Origin: an uncultured Oscillospiraceae bacterium
GTDB lineage: Bacteria > Bacillota > Clostridia > Oscillospirales > Acutalibacteraceae
Assembly: GCA_905200265.1 (NCBI GenBank)
Contig: CAJKJS010000101.1
Coordinates: 1 to 5,893, forward strand
Length of the DNA: 5,893 bases
Reading direction: 5' to 3'
Shown here: positions 1 through 5,870 of the stretch, piece after piece
Layout of the letters: each line of letters starts with the position of its first letter
How positions within the stretch are numbered: position 1 is the first letter of the stretch
The notes under the pieces: generated by a model
What the model saw: only the letters and a program-made list of their open reading frames with translations
The model's database searches: none
Told to the model about the DNA's origin: nothing
Program-made: the position numbers and the translations under genes

Positions 1-118
1 TTATCCTACACAGGGGGCCGTTTTGTCTATTGTCCAGTTTTTCTGGTTTGGTTCATTTCTTTATTTAGGATGAGAAAATGACTTATCTAACTTCATAGGA
101 CCATCATTATGGGAAAAT
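1..118. other. Intergenic sequence downstream of the GH42 gene
   Basis: No gene is recognisable here. The only fold seen is a 4-bp hairpin (34-37 with 43-46) without a T-tract on the minus strand, too weak to call a terminator. GH42 transcription may therefore run on beyond position 1. Confidence 0.5.
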
Positions 119-2128
119 TCAGGCGTTTTCTTCCACTACGGCAAATCCCCAGGGAGCCAGTTCCAGGGTTTGTCCGGGGGTGACAGCCGTTTCGGAAATA
201 AGTTCCTTCCCAGCGCCATAGGTATAGGAAACCGAAACCGGCTGTTGACTGTAATTTAGATAGAACCGAACCGTATGCCCCAGCGCATTGACGCCTTTTT
301 TCAGCGTACAGGGAAGAGATTGTTCCGGTCCCAGGAGACCCGCATCCTGTAAAGCCAGCGAAAGAACTTGCCGGGCATAGGCAGAGGATGTCATGGTAGC
401 CATATAGTAAGCCGTGCCTTTTTCGAAGGTGTTGCGGGTGATAGCCGCGTATTTATGCCAGTAGGGATGATCGTAGTGGGCAATCACCTGGGCTGTCGTG
501 GGGGTTACCAGTTCCATCCACACGCTGGCTTTACGCTCTTCATCTGATAGGGAGAAATCGTCGCCCGTCAAACCCACGTTTTCCGGTACGGTAAACAGGC
601 TGTATCCAATCCCTAGGCATGACGTTAGGCCATGAGGCGGCTGATCCGGGTAGACGGTGGCGTCTTCCATAGCAAAGCCGGTTTTAAAGGAAGCCAGCAG
701 GCATCCCCCCTCTGCGACATAATCGCTGAGTTTTTGCAGTAAGCTTTCGGAAGCGGCATACAGGGCCGGTACCATAACCAAATCGTACGATGCCAGTTTG
801 TCGGCCATAGAGGGGAATAGAATATCGGTTTCGACATTTAAGCTGAAAAGCGTATCATACAGCCAGCGTACCACGTCGTTATACCCCGTTTTGCCATCGG
901 GTAGCGGGAACTGTTTCATAGCCGATAAAGCTTCGTTGCTCACCAGTACGGCGGCTCTGTTTTTCTTTTGCAGCCCAGTCAGATGAGGCGATAGCCGTTT
1001 AAAGTCGGCGCCAACGGTAGCCGCTTCTTTGTACACTTCATTGGGTAAAAAGTCGTGACTTAGGAGCCCTTTCCAGTAGGTTTCAAATGAGTTATGAATG
1101 GAATGCCAGTGCCAGTACATGACGGAAGCAGCTCCACTGGCCAGGTGGCTGAACGCCTGCAGCCGCAGCTGTCCCGGGTAGGGGACCCATTGGGGGAAGC
1201 CCTGGGCTTCCGTTTCCAGAACCAGATAATTCTGCCCGTTTTTGATCGACCGTACCACATCGCCGCCAAAGGCGATTTCGTGGCCCGTCAAATGGTCTTG
1301 AGTGGGGTGGTAGATATCGCACCCGGCGACGGTCAAACAGCGGGAAGCCTTGTCATGGCTGACGTCGGGCTGCACGCCAAACGAAAAGCCGCGCCATTCA
1401 AAATCGAAGTTATGGGTGATGAATTGATTTGGCTTTAAGTACGGGCGCACAATGTCTGCCTGCCAGGATAGGTATTCGTCCACGAGACTGCGCTGGAATT
1501 TTTCGAATTCTGCCGCCAGGCTGCCGTTAATGGTATACCGCACATCGGGGAAATTTTCCCACGCATCGATGGCATTGCTCCAATAATGCAGGTTATAGGC
1601 ACGGTTTAGTGCATCCACTGTGCCGAATTTTTCCCGCAAATACGCCACAAATCGTTTTTGTACATGAGGGCCACAGGTATCGTAGTGTTTTGTTTCGTTA
1701 TCCAGCTGTACGCCAATCACGTGAGAATAGGGCTGCATAACTTCCATGAGCTTTCGAATGACCCGTTCCGCATAATACCGGTAAATAGGGCTGGTGATAT
1801 CCATAAGTTGTCGGGCACCGTATGGATTTTTGCCCCGGTGGGTATCGGCCATCACTTCGGGGTGCATGGCGGCCAGCCATGGCGGAATGGCATACGTGGG
1901 GGTACCGATAATCACCTGAATGCCAGTGTTTTCCGTGGCTTTCAGGACTCTTTCTACATGGGAAAAATCAAATTCCCCGCAGCGAGGTTCTTCCGTAGCC
2001 CAGGTGGATTCGGCAATACGAATCACATTGATATTGGCGTCTTTCATCATTTGGATATCTTTTTCCAAACGATCAAAAGGCATGTATTCGTCATAGTAGG
2101 CGCAACCATAGTACAAATGATCCATCAT
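119..2128 (-). CDS. Beta-galactosidase, glycoside hydrolase family 42 (GH42)
   Basis: This 669-residue protein should hydrolyse terminal beta-D-galactosides (lactose-like or plant/host oligosaccharides) in the cytoplasm; no signal peptide is visible. Residues 1-370 form the catalytic TIM barrel. QLDNE (141-145) carries the predicted acid/base Glu145, and VLETEAQ (303-309) the predicted nucleophile Glu305. PGQLRLQAFSHLASGAASV (318-336), followed by the W-rich stretch to HD at 358-359, is typical of GH42. About 388-600 is the trimerisation-like domain and the rest a small beta C-terminal domain. Length fits the family (about 650-690). ATG at 2128 (a second ATG at 2125) is chosen because AGGAGG lies 6 nt upstream; the open frame continues to 2353, but that extension crosses the promoter and a terminator and is not GH42-like. 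The usual zinc-binding Cys cluster after the acid/base is absent (only Cys152 in that stretch). Substrate is not settled; the family call is firm. Confidence 0.93.
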   Translation of the reverse strand: MMDHLYYGCAYYDEYMPFDRLEKDIQMMKDANINVIRIAESTWATEEPRCGEFDFSHVERVLKATENTGIQVIIGTPTYAIPPWLAAMHPEVMADTHRGKNPYGARQLMDITSPIYRYYAERVIRKLMEVMQPYSHVIGVQLDNETKHYDTCGPHVQKRFVAYLREKFGTVDALNRAYNLHYWSNAIDAWENFPDVRYTINGSLAAEFEKFQRSLVDEYLSWQADIVRPYLKPNQFITHNFDFEWRGFSFGVQPDVSHDKASRCLTVAGCDIYHPTQDHLTGHEIAFGGDVVRSIKNGQNYLVLETEAQGFPQWVPYPGQLRLQAFSHLASGAASVMYWHWHSIHNSFETYWKGLLSHDFLPNEVYKEAATVGADFKRLSPHLTGLQKKNRAAVLVSNEALSAMKQFPLPDGKTGYNDVVRWLYDTLFSLNVETDILFPSMADKLASYDLVMVPALYAASESLLQKLSDYVAEGGCLLASFKTGFAMEDATVYPDQPPHGLTSCLGIGYSLFTVPENVGLTGDDFSLSDEERKASVWMELVTPTTAQVIAHYDHPYWHKYAAITRNTFEKGTAYYMATMTSSAYARQVLSLALQDAGLLGPEQSLPCTLKKGVNALGHTVRFYLNYSQQPVSVSYTYGAGKELISETAVTPGQTLELAPWGFAVVEENA

Positions 2129-2134
2129 AAAAAT

Positions 2135-2140
2135 CCTCCT
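2135..2140 (-). promoter_or_regulatory. Ribosome-binding site of the GH42 gene
   Basis: Read on the minus strand this is AGGAGG, 6 nt before ATG 2128 and 9 nt before ATG 2125. It decides the start against the much longer open frame that reaches 2353. Confidence 0.85.
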
Positions 2141-2168
2141 TTTGTCCATACAACTTTCCCTTATTCTC

Positions 2169-2197
2169 ATTGTACCAGAGCCCGGTCCCCGTGTAAA
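2169..2197 (-). promoter_or_regulatory. Sigma-A-type promoter of the GH42 gene
   Basis: Minus strand: -35 TTTACA (2197-2192), 17-nt spacer, -10 TACAAT (2174-2169). The start point should be near 2162, giving a leader of about 34 nt with the AGGAGG site in it. It lies downstream of the terminator of the MATE gene, so the GH42 gene is an independent transcription unit. Confidence 0.8.
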
Positions 2198-2206
2198 CGA
2201 AAAAAA
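2191..2206. promoter_or_regulatory. Possible cre-like catabolite-repression site over the GH42 -35 box
   Basis: The plus strand at 2192-2205 matches the 14-base core TGNNARCGNWWWCA of CcpA cre sites except for the C at 2204, which is A. It covers the -35 element, a position where binding would block transcription, and a beta-galactosidase gene is a usual CcpA target. Against it: the second half is a plain A-run (2200-2206), so the match is partly low-complexity, and the flanking base 2191 does not fit. Confidence 0.3.
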
Positions 2207-2220
2207 GCAGACAGAAAGGG

Positions 2221-2239
2221 GAAAAAACAACGTTTTTTC
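2221..2239. repeat. Short perfect inverted repeat upstream of the GH42 promoter
   Basis: GAAAAAAC (2221-2228) and GTTTTTTC (2232-2239) are perfect 8-bp arms around a 3-nt centre. It sits 24 bp upstream of the GH42 -35 box and directly after the T-tract of the MATE terminator. It could be an operator, an A/T-rich upstream element, or an extension of the terminator region; no function can be assigned from sequence. Confidence 0.4.
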
Positions 2240-2240
2240 T

Positions 2241-2279
2241 AAAAAAATCCCCCACTGCTTTTTGAAGCAACGGGGGATT
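2241..2279 (-). terminator. Intrinsic terminator of the MATE gene
   Basis: On the minus strand an outer 8-bp stem (2279-2272 with 2253-2246) and an inner 5-bp stem (2269-2265 with 2260-2256), separated by a 2x2 mismatch, close a 4-nt loop and are followed by seven T (2247-2241). It begins 17 nt after the MATE stop codon. No T-tract follows on the plus strand, so it acts in one direction. Confidence 0.9.
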
Positions 2280-2295
2280 ACATCAGGCGTTTCTT

Positions 2296-3711
2296 TCAGT
2301 TTGTCGTTTGTTGAGCGGGTGGTTCCATGTCGTGAATCAAATTTTTGGCCCACATACCACTCTTTAACATAAAGAACCCAATAACAGCTTTAATAAATTC
2401 AGAAAGCTGTGCCGCCAAGAAGATCATGGGCATGGGAAGAGCCGTAAACCGGCACAGACAATATACAATGGGTAAAACTACGCACCAAGTAAACCCACAG
2501 TCAAAGAAAAAGGTAATCACCGTGCGTCCGCCACTACGTACGGTGAAGTAGCACGTGTGCATAAAGGCCGAAACAGGCAAAATAGCTCCGGCTATGTATA
2601 GCAAGGTAGTAGTTAAAGAGCGCACATCTTGACTGGTATTGTAAATATAGGGAATAAAAGGCGCGGTACTAATTAAGATAGCCCCGATGACAATATGCAG
2701 CAAGACCGTAAATGTGATCAGCCTTGTATCGGTTTCTTTGGCTCCTTCAAAATCACCGGCGCCTAACCGTTGCCCAACCATAATGGAAACCACACTGCCC
2801 ATGGCAAACATGATGATGGTAAACAAATTCCACACGGTATTTTGAATATTGGTAGCGGCTACAACCGTCAACCCCCGGGTGCTGTAGCTCTGGTTGATCA
2901 TGGTGGTGCCCAGCGACCACAGGCTTTCATTGAGCATGAGCGGCAGACCGGTCACAAGAATCCGGCGGCACAAAGTCAGAGGAATACGCAGGCTGCGCCA
3001 CGCTCCTTTAATAAACAGATATTTTTCCGGATGCCGGTGTGTCGCCAGCAGCAGATACCCACATTCCACAAAACGGGACATCACGGTTGCCCAAGCGGCA
3101 CCCGCTACGCCCATGGCGGGGAACCCGAATTTGCCGAAAATAAGCAGGTAGTTAAAGCACAGGTTCACAAAAATAGACAGCACACTGGCAATCATGGGCT
3201 GAAAAGCGTTGCCGGTTTCCCGGACAACGGAACTGTACACCTGGGCGATCATATAGGGGAACAACCCACATAGCGTAATCCACAGGTATTCTCTGGCCAG
3301 GGATGCCGTTAATACGACATCGCTGGTGCCGTCGTCTGTGAGAAAAAGGGCCGTAAGCTGGTCGCCGGATAAAACAAAAACCAGAATGGCGGCAATAGTC
3401 AGCACTATCCCGGCCAGCATGCGGAACCGCAGGGTATCCCGCAGCCCTTTGTGATCTCCCACACCGAAAAACTGAGCGCCAAAAATCGAAGCACCACTGA
3501 GAATACCGAAAACGGTCAAATAATAAACAAAAACAAGCTGGTTTACAATAGCGACACCGGAAATGGCTTCGGTGCCTAATGCGCCTACCATGACATTGTC
3601 CAGCAAGCTGACAAAACTGCTGACAGCCTGCTGAATAATTAGCGGAATAGCTAGATGCAGCATGCCAAAATAAAAAGCGCGATCTCCGATCCATTTATTG
3701 GGGATTCTCAT
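2296..3711 (-). CDS. MATE-family multidrug/cation efflux antiporter (NorM/DinF type)
   Basis: This 471-residue membrane protein has about 12 hydrophobic segments in two six-helix halves (about 15-225 and 250-450), the MATE arrangement. Family signatures include LLDNVMVGALG (36-46) in helix 1, with the conserved membrane-buried Asp38, NESLWSLG (261-268) with Glu262 in helix 7, and GQRLGAGDFEGAK (313-325) at the second inter-helix loop. MATE proteins export drugs, dyes or metabolites in exchange for Na+ or H+; substrate and coupling ion cannot be read here. ATG 3711 is chosen: the sequence from there begins like MATE proteins, and AGGAGG lies 11 nt upstream (slightly long). The frame stays open up to a GTG at 3846, but that stretch has no good ribosome-binding site and overlaps an apparent RNA leader. 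It has its own promoter and terminator, so it is probably monocistronic. Confidence 0.93.
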   Translation of the reverse strand: MRIPNKWIGDRAFYFGMLHLAIPLIIQQAVSSFVSLLDNVMVGALGTEAISGVAIVNQLVFVYYLTVFGILSGASIFGAQFFGVGDHKGLRDTLRFRMLAGIVLTIAAILVFVLSGDQLTALFLTDDGTSDVVLTASLAREYLWITLCGLFPYMIAQVYSSVVRETGNAFQPMIASVLSIFVNLCFNYLLIFGKFGFPAMGVAGAAWATVMSRFVECGYLLLATHRHPEKYLFIKGAWRSLRIPLTLCRRILVTGLPLMLNESLWSLGTTMINQSYSTRGLTVVAATNIQNTVWNLFTIIMFAMGSVVSIMVGQRLGAGDFEGAKETDTRLITFTVLLHIVIGAILISTAPFIPYIYNTSQDVRSLTTTLLYIAGAILPVSAFMHTCYFTVRSGGRTVITFFFDCGFTWCVVLPIVYCLCRFTALPMPMIFLAAQLSEFIKAVIGFFMLKSGMWAKNLIHDMEPPAQQTTN

Positions 3712-3722
3712 GATGTTTATTG

Positions 3723-3728
3723 CCTCCT
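3723..3728 (-). promoter_or_regulatory. Ribosome-binding site of the MATE gene
   Basis: AGGAGG on the minus strand, 11 nt before ATG 3711. The spacing is longer than the usual 5-9 nt, but no other in-frame start codon (ATG, GTG, TTG) lies closer. Confidence 0.75.
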
Positions 3729-3779
3729 CTTTCCTTGATGTACAGCCCAAAAGGTATGTTTCAGCCGCGTGACGGGCAG

Positions 3780-3812
3780 AAAAAAAGAGGCTGCAAAAGA
3801 AAAGCAGTCCCT
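3780..3812 (-). terminator. Terminator-like hairpin inside the MATE leader
   Basis: Minus strand: 3812-3804 pairs with 3794-3786 (8 pairs including one G-U, one C/A mismatch) around a 9-nt pyrimidine loop. The T-tract (3786-3780, seven T) starts at the base of the stem. A competing outer pairing of AGAGG (3823-3819) with CCTCT (3790-3786) would strengthen the base. It lies between promoter and coding region, so it would stop MATE transcription after about 90 nt unless overcome. Confidence 0.55.
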
Positions 3813-3878
3813 GCCGGTCCTCTGTTTGTTTTGGCCGTTTCTGCACCGAAAAACAAACCAGGCTGTGTATTCCCGCTT

Positions 3879-3907
3879 ATTGTAACAGGTGCCCTAGCAT
3901 TTGTAAA
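3879..3907 (-). promoter_or_regulatory. Sigma-A-type promoter of the MATE gene
   Basis: Minus strand: -35 TTTACA (3907-3902), 17-nt spacer, -10 TACAAT (3884-3879), start point predicted near 3872. Both hexamers and the spacer length are the same as in the GH42 promoter. It is the best match I found between this gene and the divergent operon. Confidence 0.75.
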
Positions 3908-3945
3908 TATAAGAAAGGAAGATTTATTTAAAAACCGAGAAAGAC

Positions 3946-3970
3946 AACCGGAAAAGGCCCTTTTCTGGTT
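3946..3970. promoter_or_regulatory. Operator-like inverted repeat at the lipid operon promoter
   Basis: Arms of 11 bp, AACCGGAAAAG (3946-3956) and CTTTTCTGGTT (3960-3970), flank a 3-bp centre with a single non-complementary pair (3950/3966). The right end overlaps the first base of the -35 box. It also lies between the two divergent promoters. A palindrome of this size and position is typical of a transcription-factor site; the factor is unknown. Confidence 0.5.
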
Positions 3971-3998
3971 TGACAAAAAACCAACAACATCGTATACT
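3970..3998 (+). promoter_or_regulatory. Strong sigma-A-type promoter of the acyltransferase/glycosyltransferase operon
   Basis: -35 TTGACA (3970-3975, consensus), 17-nt spacer, -10 TATACT (3993-3998, one change from TATAAT). The start point should be near 4005, giving a leader of about 27 nt. AT-rich sequence lies upstream. Confidence 0.85.
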
Positions 3999-4019
3999 GC
4001 AAGCAAAGGGAGTGAAAAA

Positions 4020-4024
4020 GGAGG
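4020..4024 (+). promoter_or_regulatory. Ribosome-binding site of the PlsY-like gene
   Basis: GGAGG (with preceding A at 4019) lies 7 nt before ATG 4032. It supports this start against the longer open frame that begins at 3720, which would have to cross both promoters. Confidence 0.8.
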
Positions 4025-4031
4025 GAAAACT

Positions 4032-4667
4032 ATGCCAATATGGATGTGGGTATGCCTTGGTTTTTTCAGTGGCAGCTTGATGTTCAGTGCCTGGCTGCCA
4101 AAATGGCTGTGTGGGGTCGATGTCTGCCAAAAGGCAGAAGACCAAAATCCAGGGGCTGCCAATGTGTTTCAGCAAGCGGGTGTTCCCATAGGGGTTATGT
4201 GCCTGCTGTGCGATTTGGCCAAAGGGGTTGTGCCGGTTGTATTAGCTCTGAAACAAGTGCCACCCCGTGTCCCGCTTTTTTCCCTAATCTTGATAGCGCC
4301 AGTAGCTGGCCACGCGTTTTCACCATTTCGAGGATTTCGCGGCGGCAAAGCGATTACGGTTTCGTTTGGCGTCCTGCTGGGAGCAAGCCGGGTTTTCCCA
4401 GGAGTCTGGGTGTTGGCAGCCTGGTATCTGTTCTTTTCTTTAATCGTGCGCATTTGTCCGAACAGTGTCCGTACGTGTGTGACGTATTTGTTTTTTGCTT
4501 GCACGGCGTTTTTGTGGCCAGTATGCCATCCGTTTTTTGCGGGATGCTGGGGCATAGCTGCCATTGTGTACCTGAAACATATACGCGAAGCGAAAGCCAG
4601 CCAGGGAAGCCTATCTTTCTTTCACCGGTCTTTTACATGGGAGAGCCGGTCTGATAGTCACCATTAA
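4032..4667 (+). CDS. PlsY-family membrane acyltransferase (glycerol-3-phosphate acyltransferase-like)
   Basis: This 211-residue, very hydrophobic protein matches PlsY, which moves an acyl group from acyl-phosphate to glycerol-3-phosphate in the first step of phospholipid synthesis at the cytoplasmic membrane. Motif 2 (G54 to DLAKG at 61-65) and motif 3 (GHAFSPFRGFRGGK, 93-106) are intact. The C-terminal KHIRE (182-186) resembles the family's basic tail. Motif 1 is diverged: where PlsY has GSGNxGATNxxR, this protein has EDQNPGAANVFQ (36-47), so the Ser, second Gly, Thr and Arg are replaced. This suggests a paralogous subfamily rather than the housekeeping enzyme, perhaps with another acceptor or altered activity. 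It starts at ATG 4032 behind GGAGG, and the lipid glycosyltransferase gene follows 24 nt later, supporting a joint lipid role. Length is close to PlsY (about 190-220). The family is fairly sure, the exact reaction is not; the symbol is left empty for that reason. Confidence 0.85.
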   Translation: MPIWMWVCLGFFSGSLMFSAWLPKWLCGVDVCQKAEDQNPGAANVFQQAGVPIGVMCLLCDLAKGVVPVVLALKQVPPRVPLFSLILIAPVAGHAFSPFRGFRGGKAITVSFGVLLGASRVFPGVWVLAAWYLFFSLIVRICPNSVRTCVTYLFFACTAFLWPVCHPFFAGCWGIAAIVYLKHIREAKASQGSLSFFHRSFTWESRSDSHH

Positions 4668-4680
4668 CAGGTGATGAAAA

Positions 4681-4684
4681 GGAG
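4681..4684 (+). promoter_or_regulatory. Ribosome-binding site that sets the glycosyltransferase start at GTG 4692
   Basis: GGAG within AAAAGGAGA lies 7 nt before GTG 4692. The upstream in-frame GTG (4671) and ATG (4674) sit ahead of this site and lack a comparable one, so they are not preferred. Confidence 0.75.
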
Positions 4685-4691
4685 ATTTTTC

Positions 4692-5855
4692 GTGAAAGTT
4701 TTAATTTTGTCTTGCAATACAGGCGGCGGACACAATAGCGCTGCCTTGGCCGCCCAGGATGCCTTTGTCCAGGCGGGTCATGAAGCTGTCTTTTTGGATG
4801 TGTTTTCCATTGCCAGTCAAAAACTATCCGGGCGTGTCAGTCGGGCTTATTTATTTAGTACCCGGCTACCCTTTTTATTTCATTTAGCCTATTGGGCCGG
4901 AAAAAAAGTCAGCCGGCCGGGCCGTCAATCGCCGGTTTATGCGGCCAATACCCTGCATGCCGGACGGCTTCACCGGTATTTGCAGGAACATCCCTGCGAT
5001 GTAATCGTGACAACGCATTTGTTTGCGGCAGAACAGCTCACGTGCCTGAAAAAGCGGGGGCAGCTAACGATTCCTACGGTGGGAGTGGCCACCGATTATA
5101 CCTGTATTCCGTTTTGGGAAGAAACGGATTTGGATTACTATGTTATTCCGCAGGAAGAGCTGGTGGAAGAGTTTACCAGCCATGGTATGAAAAAAGAAAA
5201 ATTGCAGCCTTTTGGCATTCCGGTTTCGCCCCATGTTCGGCAGGAAGAAACGAAACAACAGGCTCGTGACCGGCTCCGCGAAGAACTGTTGCCCGGTTTG
5301 GATATTGAAAAACCCTTTTTGCTCATTATGTCGGGGAGCATGGGATTTGGAAACAGCGGGCTTTTGGTGGATAGACTCCTGCGCCGGGAACAGGAGATTT
5401 CTCTGTGTGTGGTATGTGGCAACAACCGTAAGCAGCAAAAACGATTGCAAATGCTGTTTGGCAAACAAAAAGGAGTCTATATTTTAGGTTATACCGATCA
5501 GGTACCGCGGCTGTTACATGCGGCGGATGTGGTATTTACTAAGCCCGGTGGATTGACGACTACCGAAGCCGCCGTATCCCGCACACCTTTGGTACACACG
5601 GCGCCCATTCCCGGTTGTGAAACAGCCAATGCGGCGTTTTTTGCGGCCCATGGGATGGCCGTTAGTGCCCAGCGTGCCAGGGAACAGTGCGACGCAGGAC
5701 TATACCTGCTGCAAAATCCTCCGGCTGCGGAAGAAATGAAAGAACGGCAGAAGGACTATTTGCCCGGAGACGCCGCTGACCGGCTGGTGACGTTCTGTGA
5801 AAGCTGTGTAGCGGAACAAAAGGGAATCCGCCAAACGTCCGATGTCGAAAAGTAA
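4692..5855 (+). CDS. MGDG-synthase-type lipid glycosyltransferase (GT28, UgtP/YpfP-like)
   Basis: This 387-residue GT-B enzyme probably transfers a sugar from a UDP-sugar to diacylglycerol, making glycolipid at the inner face of the membrane. The N-terminal half is the MGDG-synthase domain: a Rossmann start with GGGHNSAA (11-18), THLFAAEQL (108-116) and the acceptor-side motif TDYTCIPFW (134-142). The C-terminal half is the GT28 donor domain: MSGSMGFGN (213-221), VVCGNNRK (240-247), GYTDQVPRLLHAADV (266-280), the nucleotide-sugar loop KPGGLTTTEA (284-293) and PGCETANA (307-314). Length matches UgtP-like proteins (about 370-390). No signal peptide or transmembrane helix is evident, so it is likely a peripheral membrane enzyme. 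GTG 4692 is chosen from the GGAG site and because family members begin at this MKVLIL-type strand. It lies 24 nt after the PlsY-like gene in the same operon. Sugar (glucose or galactose) and processivity are unknown. Confidence 0.9.
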   Translation: MKVLILSCNTGGGHNSAALAAQDAFVQAGHEAVFLDVFSIASQKLSGRVSRAYLFSTRLPFLFHLAYWAGKKVSRPGRQSPVYAANTLHAGRLHRYLQEHPCDVIVTTHLFAAEQLTCLKKRGQLTIPTVGVATDYTCIPFWEETDLDYYVIPQEELVEEFTSHGMKKEKLQPFGIPVSPHVRQEETKQQARDRLREELLPGLDIEKPFLLIMSGSMGFGNSGLLVDRLLRREQEISLCVVCGNNRKQQKRLQMLFGKQKGVYILGYTDQVPRLLHAADVVFTKPGGLTTTEAAVSRTPLVHTAPIPGCETANAAFFAAHGMAVSAQRAREQCDAGLYLLQNPPAAEEMKERQKDYLPGDAADRLVTFCESCVAEQKGIRQTSDVEK

Positions 5856-5870
5856 AGAAGAATAAAAAGG

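Larger units (their letters stand above)
3712..3872 (-). promoter_or_regulatory. Long structured 5' leader of the MATE gene, candidate attenuator
   Basis: From the predicted start point near 3872 to the ATG at 3711 the transcript has about 160 untranslated nt, far more than the other leaders here (about 27 and 34 nt). It holds an early hairpin (3858-3850 with 3832-3824, perfect 9 bp, 17-nt loop), then a terminator-like hairpin with a T7 tract (3812-3780), then about 70 nt to the start codon with the AGGAGG site. Promoter, upstream fold, terminator and gene in this order is the layout of a transcription attenuator such as a riboswitch or leader-peptide system. I do not recognise a known riboswitch class, and no clear antiterminator is visible by eye. 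Confidence 0.5.

Noticed and set aside
34..46. Small hairpin after the GH42 gene as its terminator
   Set aside because: Only 4 bp, and no T-tract follows on the minus strand.
1658..2242. 194-codon plus-strand open frame opposite the GH42 gene
   Set aside because: It is antisense to a well-supported catalytic domain, shows no recognisable family and no ribosome-binding site; a shadow frame.
2129..2353. N-terminal extension of the GH42 frame by 75 codons, to ATG 2353
   Set aside because: It crosses the GH42 promoter, the MATE terminator and the end of the MATE gene, and a strong AGGAGG precedes ATG 2128, where the family homology begins.
3720..4031. Upstream open frame joined to the PlsY-like gene
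   Set aside because: It spans both divergent promoters and the MATE leader, and GGAGG at 4020-4024 with ATG 4032 fits the PlsY start.
3761..4162. 133-codon minus-strand frame across the divergent region
   Set aside because: It covers the lipid-operon promoter and the start of the PlsY-like gene, with no family resemblance or ribosome-binding site.
4040..4654. 204-codon plus-strand frame overlapping the PlsY-like gene
   Set aside because: It overlaps almost completely with the gene carrying PlsY motifs 2 and 3 and has no family features of its own.
4671..4691. Seven-codon longer start for the glycosyltransferase
   Set aside because: The GGAG site lies within this stretch, 7 nt before GTG 4692, and family members begin at the MKVLIL-type strand.
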